Source: Saccharothrix longispora (GTDB lineage Bacteria > Actinomycetota > Actinomycetes > Mycobacteriales > Pseudonocardiaceae). From it: a stretch of 64,000 bases of DNA. Positions 33,570 to 41,364 of the stretch are shown piece after piece. The position numbers and the translations under genes are program-made. A model generated the notes under the pieces. The model was not told where the DNA came from. It was given only the letters and a program-made list of their open reading frames with translations, and made no database searches. Every line of letters starts with the position of its first letter. Position 1 is the stretch's first letter. The stretch is taken from contig NZ_NSDM01000013.1 of the NCBI RefSeq assembly GCF_030852425.1, forward strand, positions 124,001-188,000. Reading direction: 5' to 3'.

Positions 33570-35180
33570 GTGGCCCGTTCGATCCCCGACCTGCTGCGCG
33601 AGCGGGTCCGCGCGACCCCGGACCGCGAGGCGCTGCGCCGCCGCGACGGCGACACCTGGACGTCGCTGACCTGGGCCGAGGTGGCCGAGCGGGTGCGGGT
33701 CAAGGCGCTGGGCTTCCGACGGCTGGGCATCCACGACGAGGCGCGCGTGGCGATCATGGCGGCCACCAGCGTCGACTGGATCATCACCGACCTGGCGGTG
33801 CTCGCGGCGGGCGGCGTGACGACGACCATCTACCCCAGCAGCACGCCGCAGGACGTGGAGCACATCCTCCGCGACTCCGGCAGCGTGCTCGTGGTCGCCG
33901 ACCCCGGCCTCGCGGACCGGGTGGACGTGGAGGTCGTCGCCCCCGACTGGGAACCGGACACCGTCGAGGGCGACTACGACGCCATGGTCGACGAGCTGAC
34001 CCCCGACCGGCTGGCCACGCTGATCTACACCTCCGGCACGACCGGCACGCCGAAGGGCGTGGAGCTGACGCACGACAACTGGCTGCACACCGCCGACGCC
34101 ATCGCCGACGTGGGCGTCCTCGGCCTGGACGAGCTGCACTTCCTGTGGCTGCCGATGTCCCACGCGTTCGGCAAGGTGCTCCAGGTGGGCCTGATCGCGA
34201 CCGGCGCGCCGACCGCGGTGGACGGCGACGTGGACCGGATCGCGGCGAACCTGGCCGAGCTGCGCCCGACCGTGGTGGCCGCCGCGCCGCGCATCTTCGA
34301 GAAGATCCACCAGCGGGTGGTCGCGTCGATGCGCGAGGCGGGCGGGGTGAAGGCGGCGCTGTTCGACTGGGCGCTGCGGGTCGCCGAGCACCCGGAGTGG
34401 AAGGTCCGCCGCGCCATCGCCGACAAGCTCGTGTTCAGCAAGCTGCGCGAGCGCGTCGGCGGCCGGATCAAGTACTTCGTGTCGGGCTCCGCGCCGCTGT
34501 CCCGGCCCGTGGGCGAGTTCTTCGAGCACGCGGGCATCACGATCCTGGAGGGCTACGGCCTCACCGAGTCGGCGGCGGCGAGCTTCGTGAACCGGCCCGG
34601 CGACAACCGGCTCGGCACGGTCGGCAAGCCGCTGGCGGGCACCGGGGTGCGCATCGCCGAGGACGGCGAGGTGCTGATCGGCGGGCGCGGGATCATGCGC
34701 GGCTACCGCAACCTGCCCGGGGAGACGGCCAAGGCGCTGGTGGACGGCTGGCTGCACACCGGCGACATCGGCGAGCTGGACGAGGACGGCCGGCTGCGGA
34801 TCACCGACCGCAAGAAGGAGCTGATCAAGACCTCCGGCGGCAAGTACGTCGCGCCGCAGTCCGTGGAGGGCCTGGTGAAGGTGGGCAGCCCGTACATCGG
34901 CAACGTGCTGGTGCACGGCGACCAGCGCAACTACTGCGTCGCGCTGGTCACCATCGACGCCGAGACCGCGCCCGCCGACCTGGACGCGGAGGCCGAGGTC
35001 GGCCGGGCCGTCGAGGCGGCCAACGCCAAGCTCGCCCGGCACGAGACGATCAAGAGGTTCGCCGTGCTGCCGAAGGACTTCAGCGTCGAGGACGGCACGC
35101 TCACCGCGAGCATGAAGATGCGGCGCAAGGAGATCGAGAGCCGCTACCGGGACGTGCTGGACGGGCTGTACCCGGGCTGA
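33570..35180 (+). CDS. Long-chain acyl-CoA synthetase (FadD15-like)
   Basis: A 536-residue adenylate-forming enzyme that activates fatty acids to acyl-CoA with ATP. Motifs: P-loop LIYTSGTTGTPKGVELTH at about 150-167, A4/A5 GYGLTESAAASFVN, A7 LHTGDIGELDEDG, A8 ITDRKKELIKTSGGKYVAP and a C-terminal catalytic lysine region TASMKMRRKEIESRY. It is shorter than the ~600-residue mycobacterial FadD15 type. Start GTG 33570 follows AGAGGAGG at 33558-33565. Divergently controlled by the TetR gene. The end overlaps the convergent membrane protein gene by 37 bases. Confidence 0.9.
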   Translation: MARSIPDLLRERVRATPDREALRRRDGDTWTSLTWAEVAERVRVKALGFRRLGIHDEARVAIMAATSVDWIITDLAVLAAGGVTTTIYPSSTPQDVEHILRDSGSVLVVADPGLADRVDVEVVAPDWEPDTVEGDYDAMVDELTPDRLATLIYTSGTTGTPKGVELTHDNWLHTADAIADVGVLGLDELHFLWLPMSHAFGKVLQVGLIATGAPTAVDGDVDRIAANLAELRPTVVAAAPRIFEKIHQRVVASMREAGGVKAALFDWALRVAEHPEWKVRRAIADKLVFSKLRERVGGRIKYFVSGSAPLSRPVGEFFEHAGITILEGYGLTESAAASFVNRPGDNRLGTVGKPLAGTGVRIAEDGEVLIGGRGIMRGYRNLPGETAKALVDGWLHTGDIGELDEDGRLRITDRKKELIKTSGGKYVAPQSVEGLVKVGSPYIGNVLVHGDQRNYCVALVTIDAETAPADLDAEAEVGRAVEAANAKLARHETIKRFAVLPKDFSVEDGTLTASMKMRRKEIESRYRDVLDGLYPG

Positions 35181-35875
35181 CCGGGCGGGACCGGGCGTGG
35201 GCGGGAGGACACCGCGCACGCCCACACCCCGACCACGAACACCGCCACGACCTCGGTGAGCACGAGCACGCGCTCGACGTAGCCGAGCGGGAACACCCGC
35301 CACCACGACGTGCCGGTGACGGCGTCGACCAGGATCGCGTACAGCAGCGGGGTGAACGCCAGCGCGGACAGCGCGCCGAACCGGAACGCCCAGCGGGCGT
35401 GCGCGCCCCACGCGGCGTCGCGCACCCAGGGGCGGGCCAGCAGCATGGCGGCGATCGGCAGGCTGACGAACGCGAGCATGCTGCCGAAGCGGTGGATGCT
35501 GCCGCTCATGCTGGGGCCGACCGCCCAGTCGTTCTTGGGGAAGACCACCACCAGGGTCAGGCCGACCGACCACGCGGCGAACGCGATCGCGCCCACCGAG
35601 TTCCACCGGCTCACGCCCCGGCCGACCAGCACCGCGAGGATCGCGAGCGACCCGAGCACGAGCAGCACCACGCCGGTGTCGAACACCCAGCGGTAGGGGC
35701 CGAGGGCGTACTCGCTGATCGTGCGGCGCAGGTGGTGGGCCGAGTCGGAGAGCCGGACGAGGTCGAGCCCGCCCACCAGGACGACGGTCAGCACGACGGC
35801 CACCGCGCCGGAGCGGGCGAGGACGCGGGCCGGGGAACGGGTGGTGGCGGGGTCGTCGGTCAGCACACCGGGCAA
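35144..35875 (-). CDS. DUF998-type integral membrane protein
   Basis: A 243-residue protein with six or so membrane helices (VLARSGAVAVVLTVVLVGGL, WVFDTGVVLLVLGSLAILAV, AIAFAAWSVGLTLVVVF, FGSMLAFVSLPIAAMLLA, FGALSALAFTPLLYAILV, VLVLTEVVAVFVVGVWACA). RRTISEYALGPYRW in the first loop is the DUF998 signature. Function unknown. Its tail overlaps the fadD end. Confidence 0.75.
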   Translation of the reverse strand: MPGVLTDDPATTRSPARVLARSGAVAVVLTVVLVGGLDLVRLSDSAHHLRRTISEYALGPYRWVFDTGVVLLVLGSLAILAVLVGRGVSRWNSVGAIAFAAWSVGLTLVVVFPKNDWAVGPSMSGSIHRFGSMLAFVSLPIAAMLLARPWVRDAAWGAHARWAFRFGALSALAFTPLLYAILVDAVTGTSWWRVFPLGYVERVLVLTEVVAVFVVGVWACAVSSRPRPVPPGQPGYSPSSTSR

Positions 35876-35906
35876 AACGGACGGTGACCGCGCTGTGTTC
35901 CGCCGT

Positions 35907-36506
35907 TCAGGAACCCGACAGCTTCGCCAGGTAGCCGCGGCGCGCCCCGTCCAGGTCGCCGGCCAGCGCGAGCAGCGCGGCGTCGCTCCCGGCGGCCAGC
36001 TCGGCCCTGGCGACGGTCGCCGACTCCTCGAAGTGGGCGCGCAGCAGCGCGCGGGCCCGCGCGTCGAAGTCCGCGCCGGTCAGCCGGCCGGCGGCCTCGA
36101 CCTCGTCCGCGGTGATCATGCCCGGCATGTCGTGCCCGCGGTGCTCGTCCAGGTAGGCCACGCCGGCGTCCGCGAGCACGGCGCGCAGCCGTGCCAGCTC
36201 CGCGCGGTGCCCGCCGCCGACCTCGGCCACCAGCGCGGTGAGCGCCGGGTCGCCCGACCGCGCGGCGACCAGGTCGAGCAGCGGCAGGGCGGACTCGACC
36301 TGCGGGATCGCCAGCTGCGCGTAGGCGGTGTCGGTGGCGCTCAGGCCGCCCGTCCCGGTGGGTGACGCGCCGGCGGTCGGCGCGGTGCCGGTCGGCGCGC
36401 CGGCGGGCGGCGCGGTGGTGGCGGGTGACGTCGCGGGTGGCGCCGGGGAACACGCGACCAACGCGGTGACCAGCGAGGACAGGACGAGCGACCGGCGCAC
36501 GAGCAC
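35907..36506 (-). CDS. DUF305-like lipoprotein
   Basis: A 199-residue exported lipoprotein: the signal RRSLVLSSLVTALVAC ends at a lipobox-type cysteine near residue 19, followed by a Pro/Thr/Ala/Gly-rich stalk (about 20-55). The rest is helical, with HRGHDMPGMITADEV and GADFDARARALLRAH, the DUF305 GHDMPGM and L-x-x-H pattern, a ferritin-like bundle that may bind metal (often copper) at His/Met residues. One of the usual two HH helices is degenerate (HFEE in place of HHE). It follows the LacI gene by 27 bases. Confidence 0.7.
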   Translation of the reverse strand: MLVRRSLVLSSLVTALVACSPAPPATSPATTAPPAGAPTGTAPTAGASPTGTGGLSATDTAYAQLAIPQVESALPLLDLVAARSGDPALTALVAEVGGGHRAELARLRAVLADAGVAYLDEHRGHDMPGMITADEVEAAGRLTGADFDARARALLRAHFEESATVARAELAAGSDAALLALAGDLDGARRGYLAKLSGS

Positions 36507-36533
36507 TCCCGGGGACGGTGAGCGCGTGGACGG

Positions 36534-37529
36534 CTAGCTGGACCGGCGGACCACGAGGGTCGGGGCGAACACGACGGAGGCGTTCGGGCGGTCCGGTCGC
36601 TCGACGCGCTCGACGAGCAACCGGGCCATCTCGGCCGCCATGTCCTCCACGGGTTGGCGCACCGTGGTCAAGGGCGGGTCGCACTCGACCGCGGGGCTGC
36701 TGTCGTCGAAGCCGACGACCTTCACGTCCTCGGGCACCCGCAGCCCGCGGTCGCGCAGCACCGGCAGCGCGCCGGTCGCCATCAGGTCCGAGGCGACGAA
36801 CAGGCCGTCGAACACCTCCCCGGCGAGGCGGCGGGCCGCGGCGGCCCCTCCCTCGCGGGAGAAGTCGCCCTCGACGACCAGTGGCTCGGGCAGGCCGTGC
36901 CGGGCCACCGCCTCGCGGAACCCGCGCAGCCGGTCCTGGCCGGCGGGCGCGTCCAGCGGGCCGGTGATGGTCGCCGGCCGGCGGCAGCCGCGGTCCACCA
37001 GGTGGTCCACGGCCAGCGCCGCGCCCGCGGCCTGGTCGACGTCGACGTAGGTGATCGCCATCGGCCTGACCGGGCGGGCGGCCAGCACGACCGGCAGGTT
37101 CGCCTCGGTCAGCAGGCGCGGCAGCGGGTCCGCGCCGTGCGTGTGGATCAGGATCACGCCGTCCAGCCTGCGCTGCCGGACGTCGTCGACCACCTCCTGG
37201 TGGCCGCCGGGGTCGGTGGTGGTGAGCACCAGTTGCACGCCCAGCGGCCGGATCACCGGCATCACGCCGCTGACCACCCGGCCGAAGTACGGGTCGTGCA
37301 GGGTGCGGCCCTCGTCCGGGAGGACGAGGCCGACCGCGCCGGCCCGTCGGGTGACGAGCGAGCGCGCCGCGCGGTTGGGCGTGTAGCCGGTCGTGGAGAT
37401 GGCCCTCTCGACGACCTGGCGCAGCTCCCGGTCCACCGTGGCGACCCCGTTGACGACCCGGGACACCGTGGCCCGGGAAACGCCCGCGACCCGCGCGACC
37501 TCTTCCAACGTGACTGGTCTGCGGTCCAC
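36534..37529 (-). CDS. LacI-family repressor of the beta-glucan module
   Basis: A 331-residue repressor. HTH and hinge at about 6-60: TLEEVARVAGVSRATVSRVVNG then the hinge helix NRAARSLVTRR. The periplasmic-binding-like core has the usual VVGFDDSSPAVECDPPLTTVRQP block near the end. Start GTG 37529. It is encoded directly after the GH16 glucanase but behind a strong hairpin, so it may have its own promoter (TATAAAG-like sequence on the minus strand) and an inverted repeat GACTGG/CCAGTC spanning its start codon could be autoregulatory. The likely targets are the GAGAGCGCTCTC palindromes upstream of the DUF1996 gene; this is inference. Confidence 0.88.
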   Translation of the reverse strand: MDRRPVTLEEVARVAGVSRATVSRVVNGVATVDRELRQVVERAISTTGYTPNRAARSLVTRRAGAVGLVLPDEGRTLHDPYFGRVVSGVMPVIRPLGVQLVLTTTDPGGHQEVVDDVRQRRLDGVILIHTHGADPLPRLLTEANLPVVLAARPVRPMAITYVDVDQAAGAALAVDHLVDRGCRRPATITGPLDAPAGQDRLRGFREAVARHGLPEPLVVEGDFSREGGAAAARRLAGEVFDGLFVASDLMATGALPVLRDRGLRVPEDVKVVGFDDSSPAVECDPPLTTVRQPVEDMAAEMARLLVERVERPDRPNASVVFAPTLVVRRSS

Positions 37530-37546
37530 GCCAGTCTTTATACCGG

Positions 37547-37580
37547 GCGGTGCGGCCCCGCCGAGGCGGGGCCGCACCGC
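37547..37580 (-). terminator. Strong hairpin between GH16 and LacI genes
   Basis: GCGGTGCGGCCCCGC (37547-37561) pairs perfectly with GCGGGGCCGCACCGC (37566-37580), 4-base loop, immediately after the GH16 stop. Confidence 0.8.
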
Positions 37581-37584
37581 GCCG

Positions 37585-39294
37585 TCACTGGTAGACGCGG
37601 ACGTAGTCGACCAGCATGCGCTGCGGGAAGACCGTGGTGGCGTCCGGTGGACCGGGCCAGTCACCGCCCACCGCGTTGTTGAGGAGGATGAAGAAGGGCT
37701 TGTCGAACACCCACGGGCCGCGGGTCGCCTCCACCGTCGCCTTGTCGATGGTGATGACGGTCACGCCGTCGATGCTGAACGTGATGCCCCGGCTGTTCCA
37801 GTCGACCCGGAACAGGTGGAACGCGTCGCGGTAGTCCCGGCCGATGTCCCTCACGTTGCCGATCCCGCCGCCGCCGTGGTACGCCGGGCCGTGGATCGTC
37901 TGGTACGCGGTGTTCGGTTCGCGGCCCAGGTGCTCCATGATGTCGATCTCGCCGCTGGCGGGCCACGGGGTGCCCTGGAAGATGTCGTCGCCGAGCATCC
38001 AGAACGCGGGCCAGAGGCCCTTGGTGCCCGAGACCTTGATGTTGGCCTCGATGCGCCCGTAGGTCCACGACGCCCTGCCCTCGGTGATGATCCTCGCCGA
38101 GGTGTACTGGCACGTGCCGCTGCCGCTGACCGGGTCGACCGGGCACGCCGAGCCCGGCGTGACCTGCCGCCTGGCCTCCAGCACCATGTTGCCCGCGCCG
38201 TCGGTGAACGCGTTGTCGTTGTCGGTGTAGTACTGGAGCTCCGCGTTCTGGCCGGTGCCGACCTCCGGGCGCCACTTGCCGGCGTCCGGCTTCGTGCCGG
38301 CGGGGGCGTTGAACTCGTCGCTCCACACCAGCCGCAGCGGGGTGCCCGGGTCCGGTGCCCGCGCCGGAGGCGGGGTGGGGTTGCCGCCGGTGCCGTAGAC
38401 CTGGAACTCCCACAGCGAGTAGCCGTACTGGCCGCTGCGCTTGGTCAGGTTCACCCGCACGTAGCGACCCGTGCCCGAGACGGTGAACGTCTGCTTGAAC
38501 CCGGTGCCGTTGGTGACCGCGTGGATCGTGGTCCAGCTCGACCCGGTGGCCGAGGTCTGGATCTCGAACCCGGTGGCGAACGCCGGGTCCCACTGGAGCA
38601 CGACCCTGCTGACCTGCGCGGTCGCCCCGAGGTCGACGGAGATCCAGCCCGGGTCCACCCAGCCGGTGGTCGTGCTGGTCGCCCACCGGGTGGCCGGGTT
38701 GAAGTCCAGCGCCTTGGCCGGGGTGCAGCCGGGGCACGCGCCGTCGTCCTGGAACGAGGAGGCGGTGGCCGGCTTGTTGTACGACAGCAGCCGCTCGGAC
38801 CCGCCGGGCGGGTTGCCGGTGCCGGTGCGGATCGCGAACTCCCACAGCGACACGCCGTACTGGGTGGCGCGGGCGGTGGTGTGGAGGCGGACGTACCGGC
38901 CCGTGCCGGTGAAGGCGACGTCCTGGACGCCGCCCGTCCCGGTCGTGGTCTGGTAGACCGTCGTCCACGCGGTGCCGTCGGCGGACGTCTGGAGCTGGAA
39001 CGCCGTCGCGTGGGCGGCCTCCCAGGTCAGGGTCGCGCCGCAGACCTCGCGGCTCGCGCCCAGGTCGACGCGCAGCCACTGCGGGTCGCTGAACGCGCTC
39101 GACCAGCGGGTGCCCGCGTTCCCGTCCACCGCCGAGGCGGCGGTGAACGGGCTGCCGGTCTCCACCGAGGAGGCGGTGACCGGCGCGTTGAGCGCCGCGT
39201 TGGCCGTGCCGCACTCGGCCGCCCGGGCGGGCTGCGCGGTGACGGGCACGACCAGCGCGCCGAGCAGGGCGAGCGAGGTGATCAGACGCTTCAC
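37585..39294 (-). CDS. Secreted GH16 beta-glucanase with two F5/8-type (CBM32) modules
   Basis: A 569-residue exported enzyme. Signal peptide of about 27 residues (ITSLALLGALVVPVTAQPARAA), first F5/8-type/CBM32 domain at about 30-165, second at about 172-315, both with the DNAGTRW/DFNPATRW calcium loop and Q-YGxSLWEF ending. GH16 domain at about 330-569 with WSDEFN, the E-I-D-I-M-E-H catalytic triplet (nucleophile and acid/base glutamates intact) and the final QRMLVDYVRVYQ strand. GH16 of this type cut beta-1,3 or mixed-linked glucans. GTG 39294 overlaps the DUF1996 gene stop (GTGA). Confidence 0.9.
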   Translation of the reverse strand: MKRLITSLALLGALVVPVTAQPARAAECGTANAALNAPVTASSVETGSPFTAASAVDGNAGTRWSSAFSDPQWLRVDLGASREVCGATLTWEAAHATAFQLQTSADGTAWTTVYQTTTGTGGVQDVAFTGTGRYVRLHTTARATQYGVSLWEFAIRTGTGNPPGGSERLLSYNKPATASSFQDDGACPGCTPAKALDFNPATRWATSTTTGWVDPGWISVDLGATAQVSRVVLQWDPAFATGFEIQTSATGSSWTTIHAVTNGTGFKQTFTVSGTGRYVRVNLTKRSGQYGYSLWEFQVYGTGGNPTPPPARAPDPGTPLRLVWSDEFNAPAGTKPDAGKWRPEVGTGQNAELQYYTDNDNAFTDGAGNMVLEARRQVTPGSACPVDPVSGSGTCQYTSARIITEGRASWTYGRIEANIKVSGTKGLWPAFWMLGDDIFQGTPWPASGEIDIMEHLGREPNTAYQTIHGPAYHGGGGIGNVRDIGRDYRDAFHLFRVDWNSRGITFSIDGVTVITIDKATVEATRGPWVFDKPFFILLNNAVGGDWPGPPDATTVFPQRMLVDYVRVYQ

Positions 39295-40553
39295 GGCCGG
39301 CCGTCCGCACCGCACTTGATGATCGGGTTGATGCAGTCGCGGACCCGGCGGGCCAGCTCGGCCTCCGGCCACGCGTTGAAGAAGTCGCCGTGCATGGTGA
39401 AGCCCGCTCCGGACGACAGCCGGAACCTCGCGGGGTCGCCGCTGACCGGGTACCGCAGCACCTGGCGGAGCTTCGGGACCGGCACCGGGTGCGTCGACGG
39501 GCAGGTGCCCGCGACCGGGTAGGACATGTGGCTCTTGTGGTCGGCCGAGTCCAGGTCGCGGCCGTTCCAGCACTGCGGGAAGTCGAGGTAGGACTCCAGC
39601 ATCGTGCCCGCCGGGCAGTGGACGAAGTCCTTCGACGCGCCCACGTGGCCCGCGTGCAGGCACGACCACCGGGAGATCGTGGTGGCGTCCGGCGCGGTGG
39701 CCTTGGCGTTGCCGGCGACGACCCGCAGGCCCAGCGGGAACGGCTGGATGCGGGCGATCACGTCGTCCCGCACGCCCTCGCCCAGGTAGTAGAACGTGGT
39801 GCCGGTGGGCTCCACGGCCTGGCCGTCGGCGTACAGGGTCGGCACCCAGTACGACGACAGGTCGACGGACGGGTTGCAGTTGCTCGTGCCGGCCAGCAGC
39901 GACTGGACGGTCGAGTGGGCGTTCGTGGTGCGGTTGCCGAAGAAGCTGTGCATGTGCGAGGCGCCCGGCAGGTTCGGCACCACGATCGGGTCGTCGGGCA
40001 GGCGGTGCGTGAACGGGCAGTCGGCGAGGAACTCCGCCACCCGCACGATCGGGCCGGACGGGGCCGCGTCGCCGAAGACCTGGAACTCCCACAGCGACAC
40101 GCCGTACTGCGTGGCGCGCTGGGTGGTGTAGAGGCGGACGTGGCGGGCGGTGGTGTTCACGGCGAGCGTCTGGACGCCCGCCGTGCCGCCGGCGTTGAGG
40201 ACCGTGGTCCAGTTCGCGCCGTCACCGGAGGTCTGGAGCTGGAAGGCCCGCGCGTAGGCGGCCTCCCAGTTCAGGACGACCTGGTTGATCGGCTTGGCGG
40301 AGCCCAGGTCGACGGCGATCCACTGGGGGTCGGCGGCGGCGCTGGACCAGCGGGTGCCGGTGTTGCCGTCGACCGCGGCCTGGACCGGTGTGCCGCCGTT
40401 CTCGACGGAGGAGGCGGTCACGGGCCTGCCCTGGGACAGCAGTTCCGGCGCCGCCGATGCGGGTGAGGCGGCGAAGGTCACCACCGACGCGGCGGAGACC
40501 GCGACGGCGAGCGCTGTGACCATACGACGCCATCGGCGAATGGTGGGGATCAC
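39291..40553 (-). CDS. Secreted CBM32 + DUF1996 protein
   Basis: A 420-residue exported protein. Signal peptide (MVTALAVAVSAASVVTFAAS, cleavage near ASAA), an N-terminal F5/8-type CBM32 at about 38-160 very similar to the modules of the GH16 next door, then DUF1996 (about 165-415) with GASHMHSFFGN, the paired WVPTLY, HCPAG, SYLDFPQCWNG, HKSHMSYP and MHGDFFNAW blocks. DUF1996 is best known from fungi and from some actinomycetes next to glycan-degrading genes; its activity is unknown, though the conserved His/Asp set suggests a hydrolase or metal site. GTG 40553 follows GGGGAG. First gene of the glucan operon, behind two operator-like palindromes. Confidence 0.85.
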   Translation of the reverse strand: MIPTIRRWRRMVTALAVAVSAASVVTFAASPASAAPELLSQGRPVTASSVENGGTPVQAAVDGNTGTRWSSAAADPQWIAVDLGSAKPINQVVLNWEAAYARAFQLQTSGDGANWTTVLNAGGTAGVQTLAVNTTARHVRLYTTQRATQYGVSLWEFQVFGDAAPSGPIVRVAEFLADCPFTHRLPDDPIVVPNLPGASHMHSFFGNRTTNAHSTVQSLLAGTSNCNPSVDLSSYWVPTLYADGQAVEPTGTTFYYLGEGVRDDVIARIQPFPLGLRVVAGNAKATAPDATTISRWSCLHAGHVGASKDFVHCPAGTMLESYLDFPQCWNGRDLDSADHKSHMSYPVAGTCPSTHPVPVPKLRQVLRYPVSGDPARFRLSSGAGFTMHGDFFNAWPEAELARRVRDCINPIIKCGADGRP

Positions 40554-40589
40554 GACTCCCCTTCCGTAGGACGTTACGAGTGGGTTTCG

Positions 40590-40601
40590 GAGAGCGCTCT
40601 C
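40590..40601. promoter_or_regulatory. LacI-type operator GAGAGCGCTCTC, proximal copy
   Basis: Perfect 12-bp palindrome 37 bases before the DUF1996 start, with the central CG typical of LacI-family sites. Confidence 0.7.
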
Positions 40602-40676
40602 ACAGCGGAACGTAGGACGGCCCCCTGTATCAGTCAAGGAAAGTGGCGGGTTCCGGTCGTACCGGGACACCCCGCC

Positions 40677-40690
40677 AGAGAGCGCTCTCT
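40677..40690. promoter_or_regulatory. LacI-type operator AGAGAGCGCTCTCT, distal copy
   Basis: Perfect 14-bp palindrome sharing the 12-bp core of the proximal copy, centre-to-centre distance 88 bp, an arrangement that permits looping by a tetrameric or paired repressor. Confidence 0.7.
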
Positions 40691-40706
40691 CGCCCGCCCG
40701 CACCCC

Positions 40707-40759
40707 ACCGACCCGCGAGTCGTGCGTTGAGGACTCGCGAGTCGTGCGTTCGGGTCGGT
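40707..40759. repeat. Hairpin with internal direct repeats at the end of idi
   Basis: ACCGACCCG (40707-40715) pairs with CGGGTCGGT (40751-40759); the arm contains two exact copies of CGCGAGTCGTGCGTT (40714-40728 and 40736-40750), separated by 22 bp. It overlaps the idi stop codon and lies between convergently placed control regions, so it may serve as terminator or as a mobile repeat. Confidence 0.65.
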
Positions 40760-41337
40760 CAGGCGGGGGCCGCGGCCGGGGGGAGGGCGGACGCGGAGGC
40801 GGTGGGCCAGGCCAGCGGGTCGGGGCCCAGCTCCCACAGCTCCGCCACCTGGAGGACGCACCACGGGGAGACCGGGCGGGCGCCCGCCAGCACGGCCGGC
40901 GCGAACTCGGCCCACGGGACCCACTCGACGGCGTCGACCTCGTCGGGGTTCGGGTGGGGCTCACCGGTGACGAGGCCGCGGAACACCGGGCACATCTCGT
41001 TCTCCACGACGCCGTTCTCCATCTCCGCCCGGTAGCGGAAGGCGGGGAGCACGAGGTCGAGGTCGACGTCCTCCAGGCCCAGCTCCTCCACCAGCCGCCG
41101 CCGCACCGCGGGCGCCGCGGCCTCCCCCGGCGCCGGGTGGCCGCAGCACGAGTTCGTCCACGCCCCCGGCCAGGTCTTCTTGTGCAGCGCGCGCCTGGTC
41201 AGCAGCAGCCGGCCCGCGCCGTCGAACAGGTAGGAGGAGAACGCCAGGTGCAGCGGGGTGGACGCGTGGTGCACGGAGAGCTTGTCGGCCGTGCCGATCG
41301 CGACACCGGACTCGTCGAGGAGGACGACTTGTTCCAC
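40759..41337 (-). CDS. idi: Isopentenyl-diphosphate delta-isomerase, type 1
   Basis: A 192-residue Nudix-fold isomerase that interconverts IPP and DMAPP in the isoprenoid pathway. Motifs: TNSCCGHPAPGE with the active-site cysteine at about 68-72 and the metal-binding glutamates, the Nudix-like VRRRLVEELGLE helix, MENGVVENEMCPVF with the second catalytic glutamate and the WVPWAEF C-terminal motif. GTG 41337 gives the normal VEQVVLLDESG start (an ATG-less extension to 41355 is possible). It is the fourth gene of the AHBA-type operon, 27 bases after the AMP-ligase gene, which suggests prenyl supply for that pathway. Confidence 0.9.
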   Translation of the reverse strand: MEQVVLLDESGVAIGTADKLSVHHASTPLHLAFSSYLFDGAGRLLLTRRALHKKTWPGAWTNSCCGHPAPGEAAAPAVRRRLVEELGLEDVDLDLVLPAFRYRAEMENGVVENEMCPVFRGLVTGEPHPNPDEVDAVEWVPWAEFAPAVLAGARPVSPWCVLQVAELWELGPDPLAWPTASASALPPAAAPA

Positions 41338-41364
41338 GCGCCCACCCTGCCACACGGACAGCGG

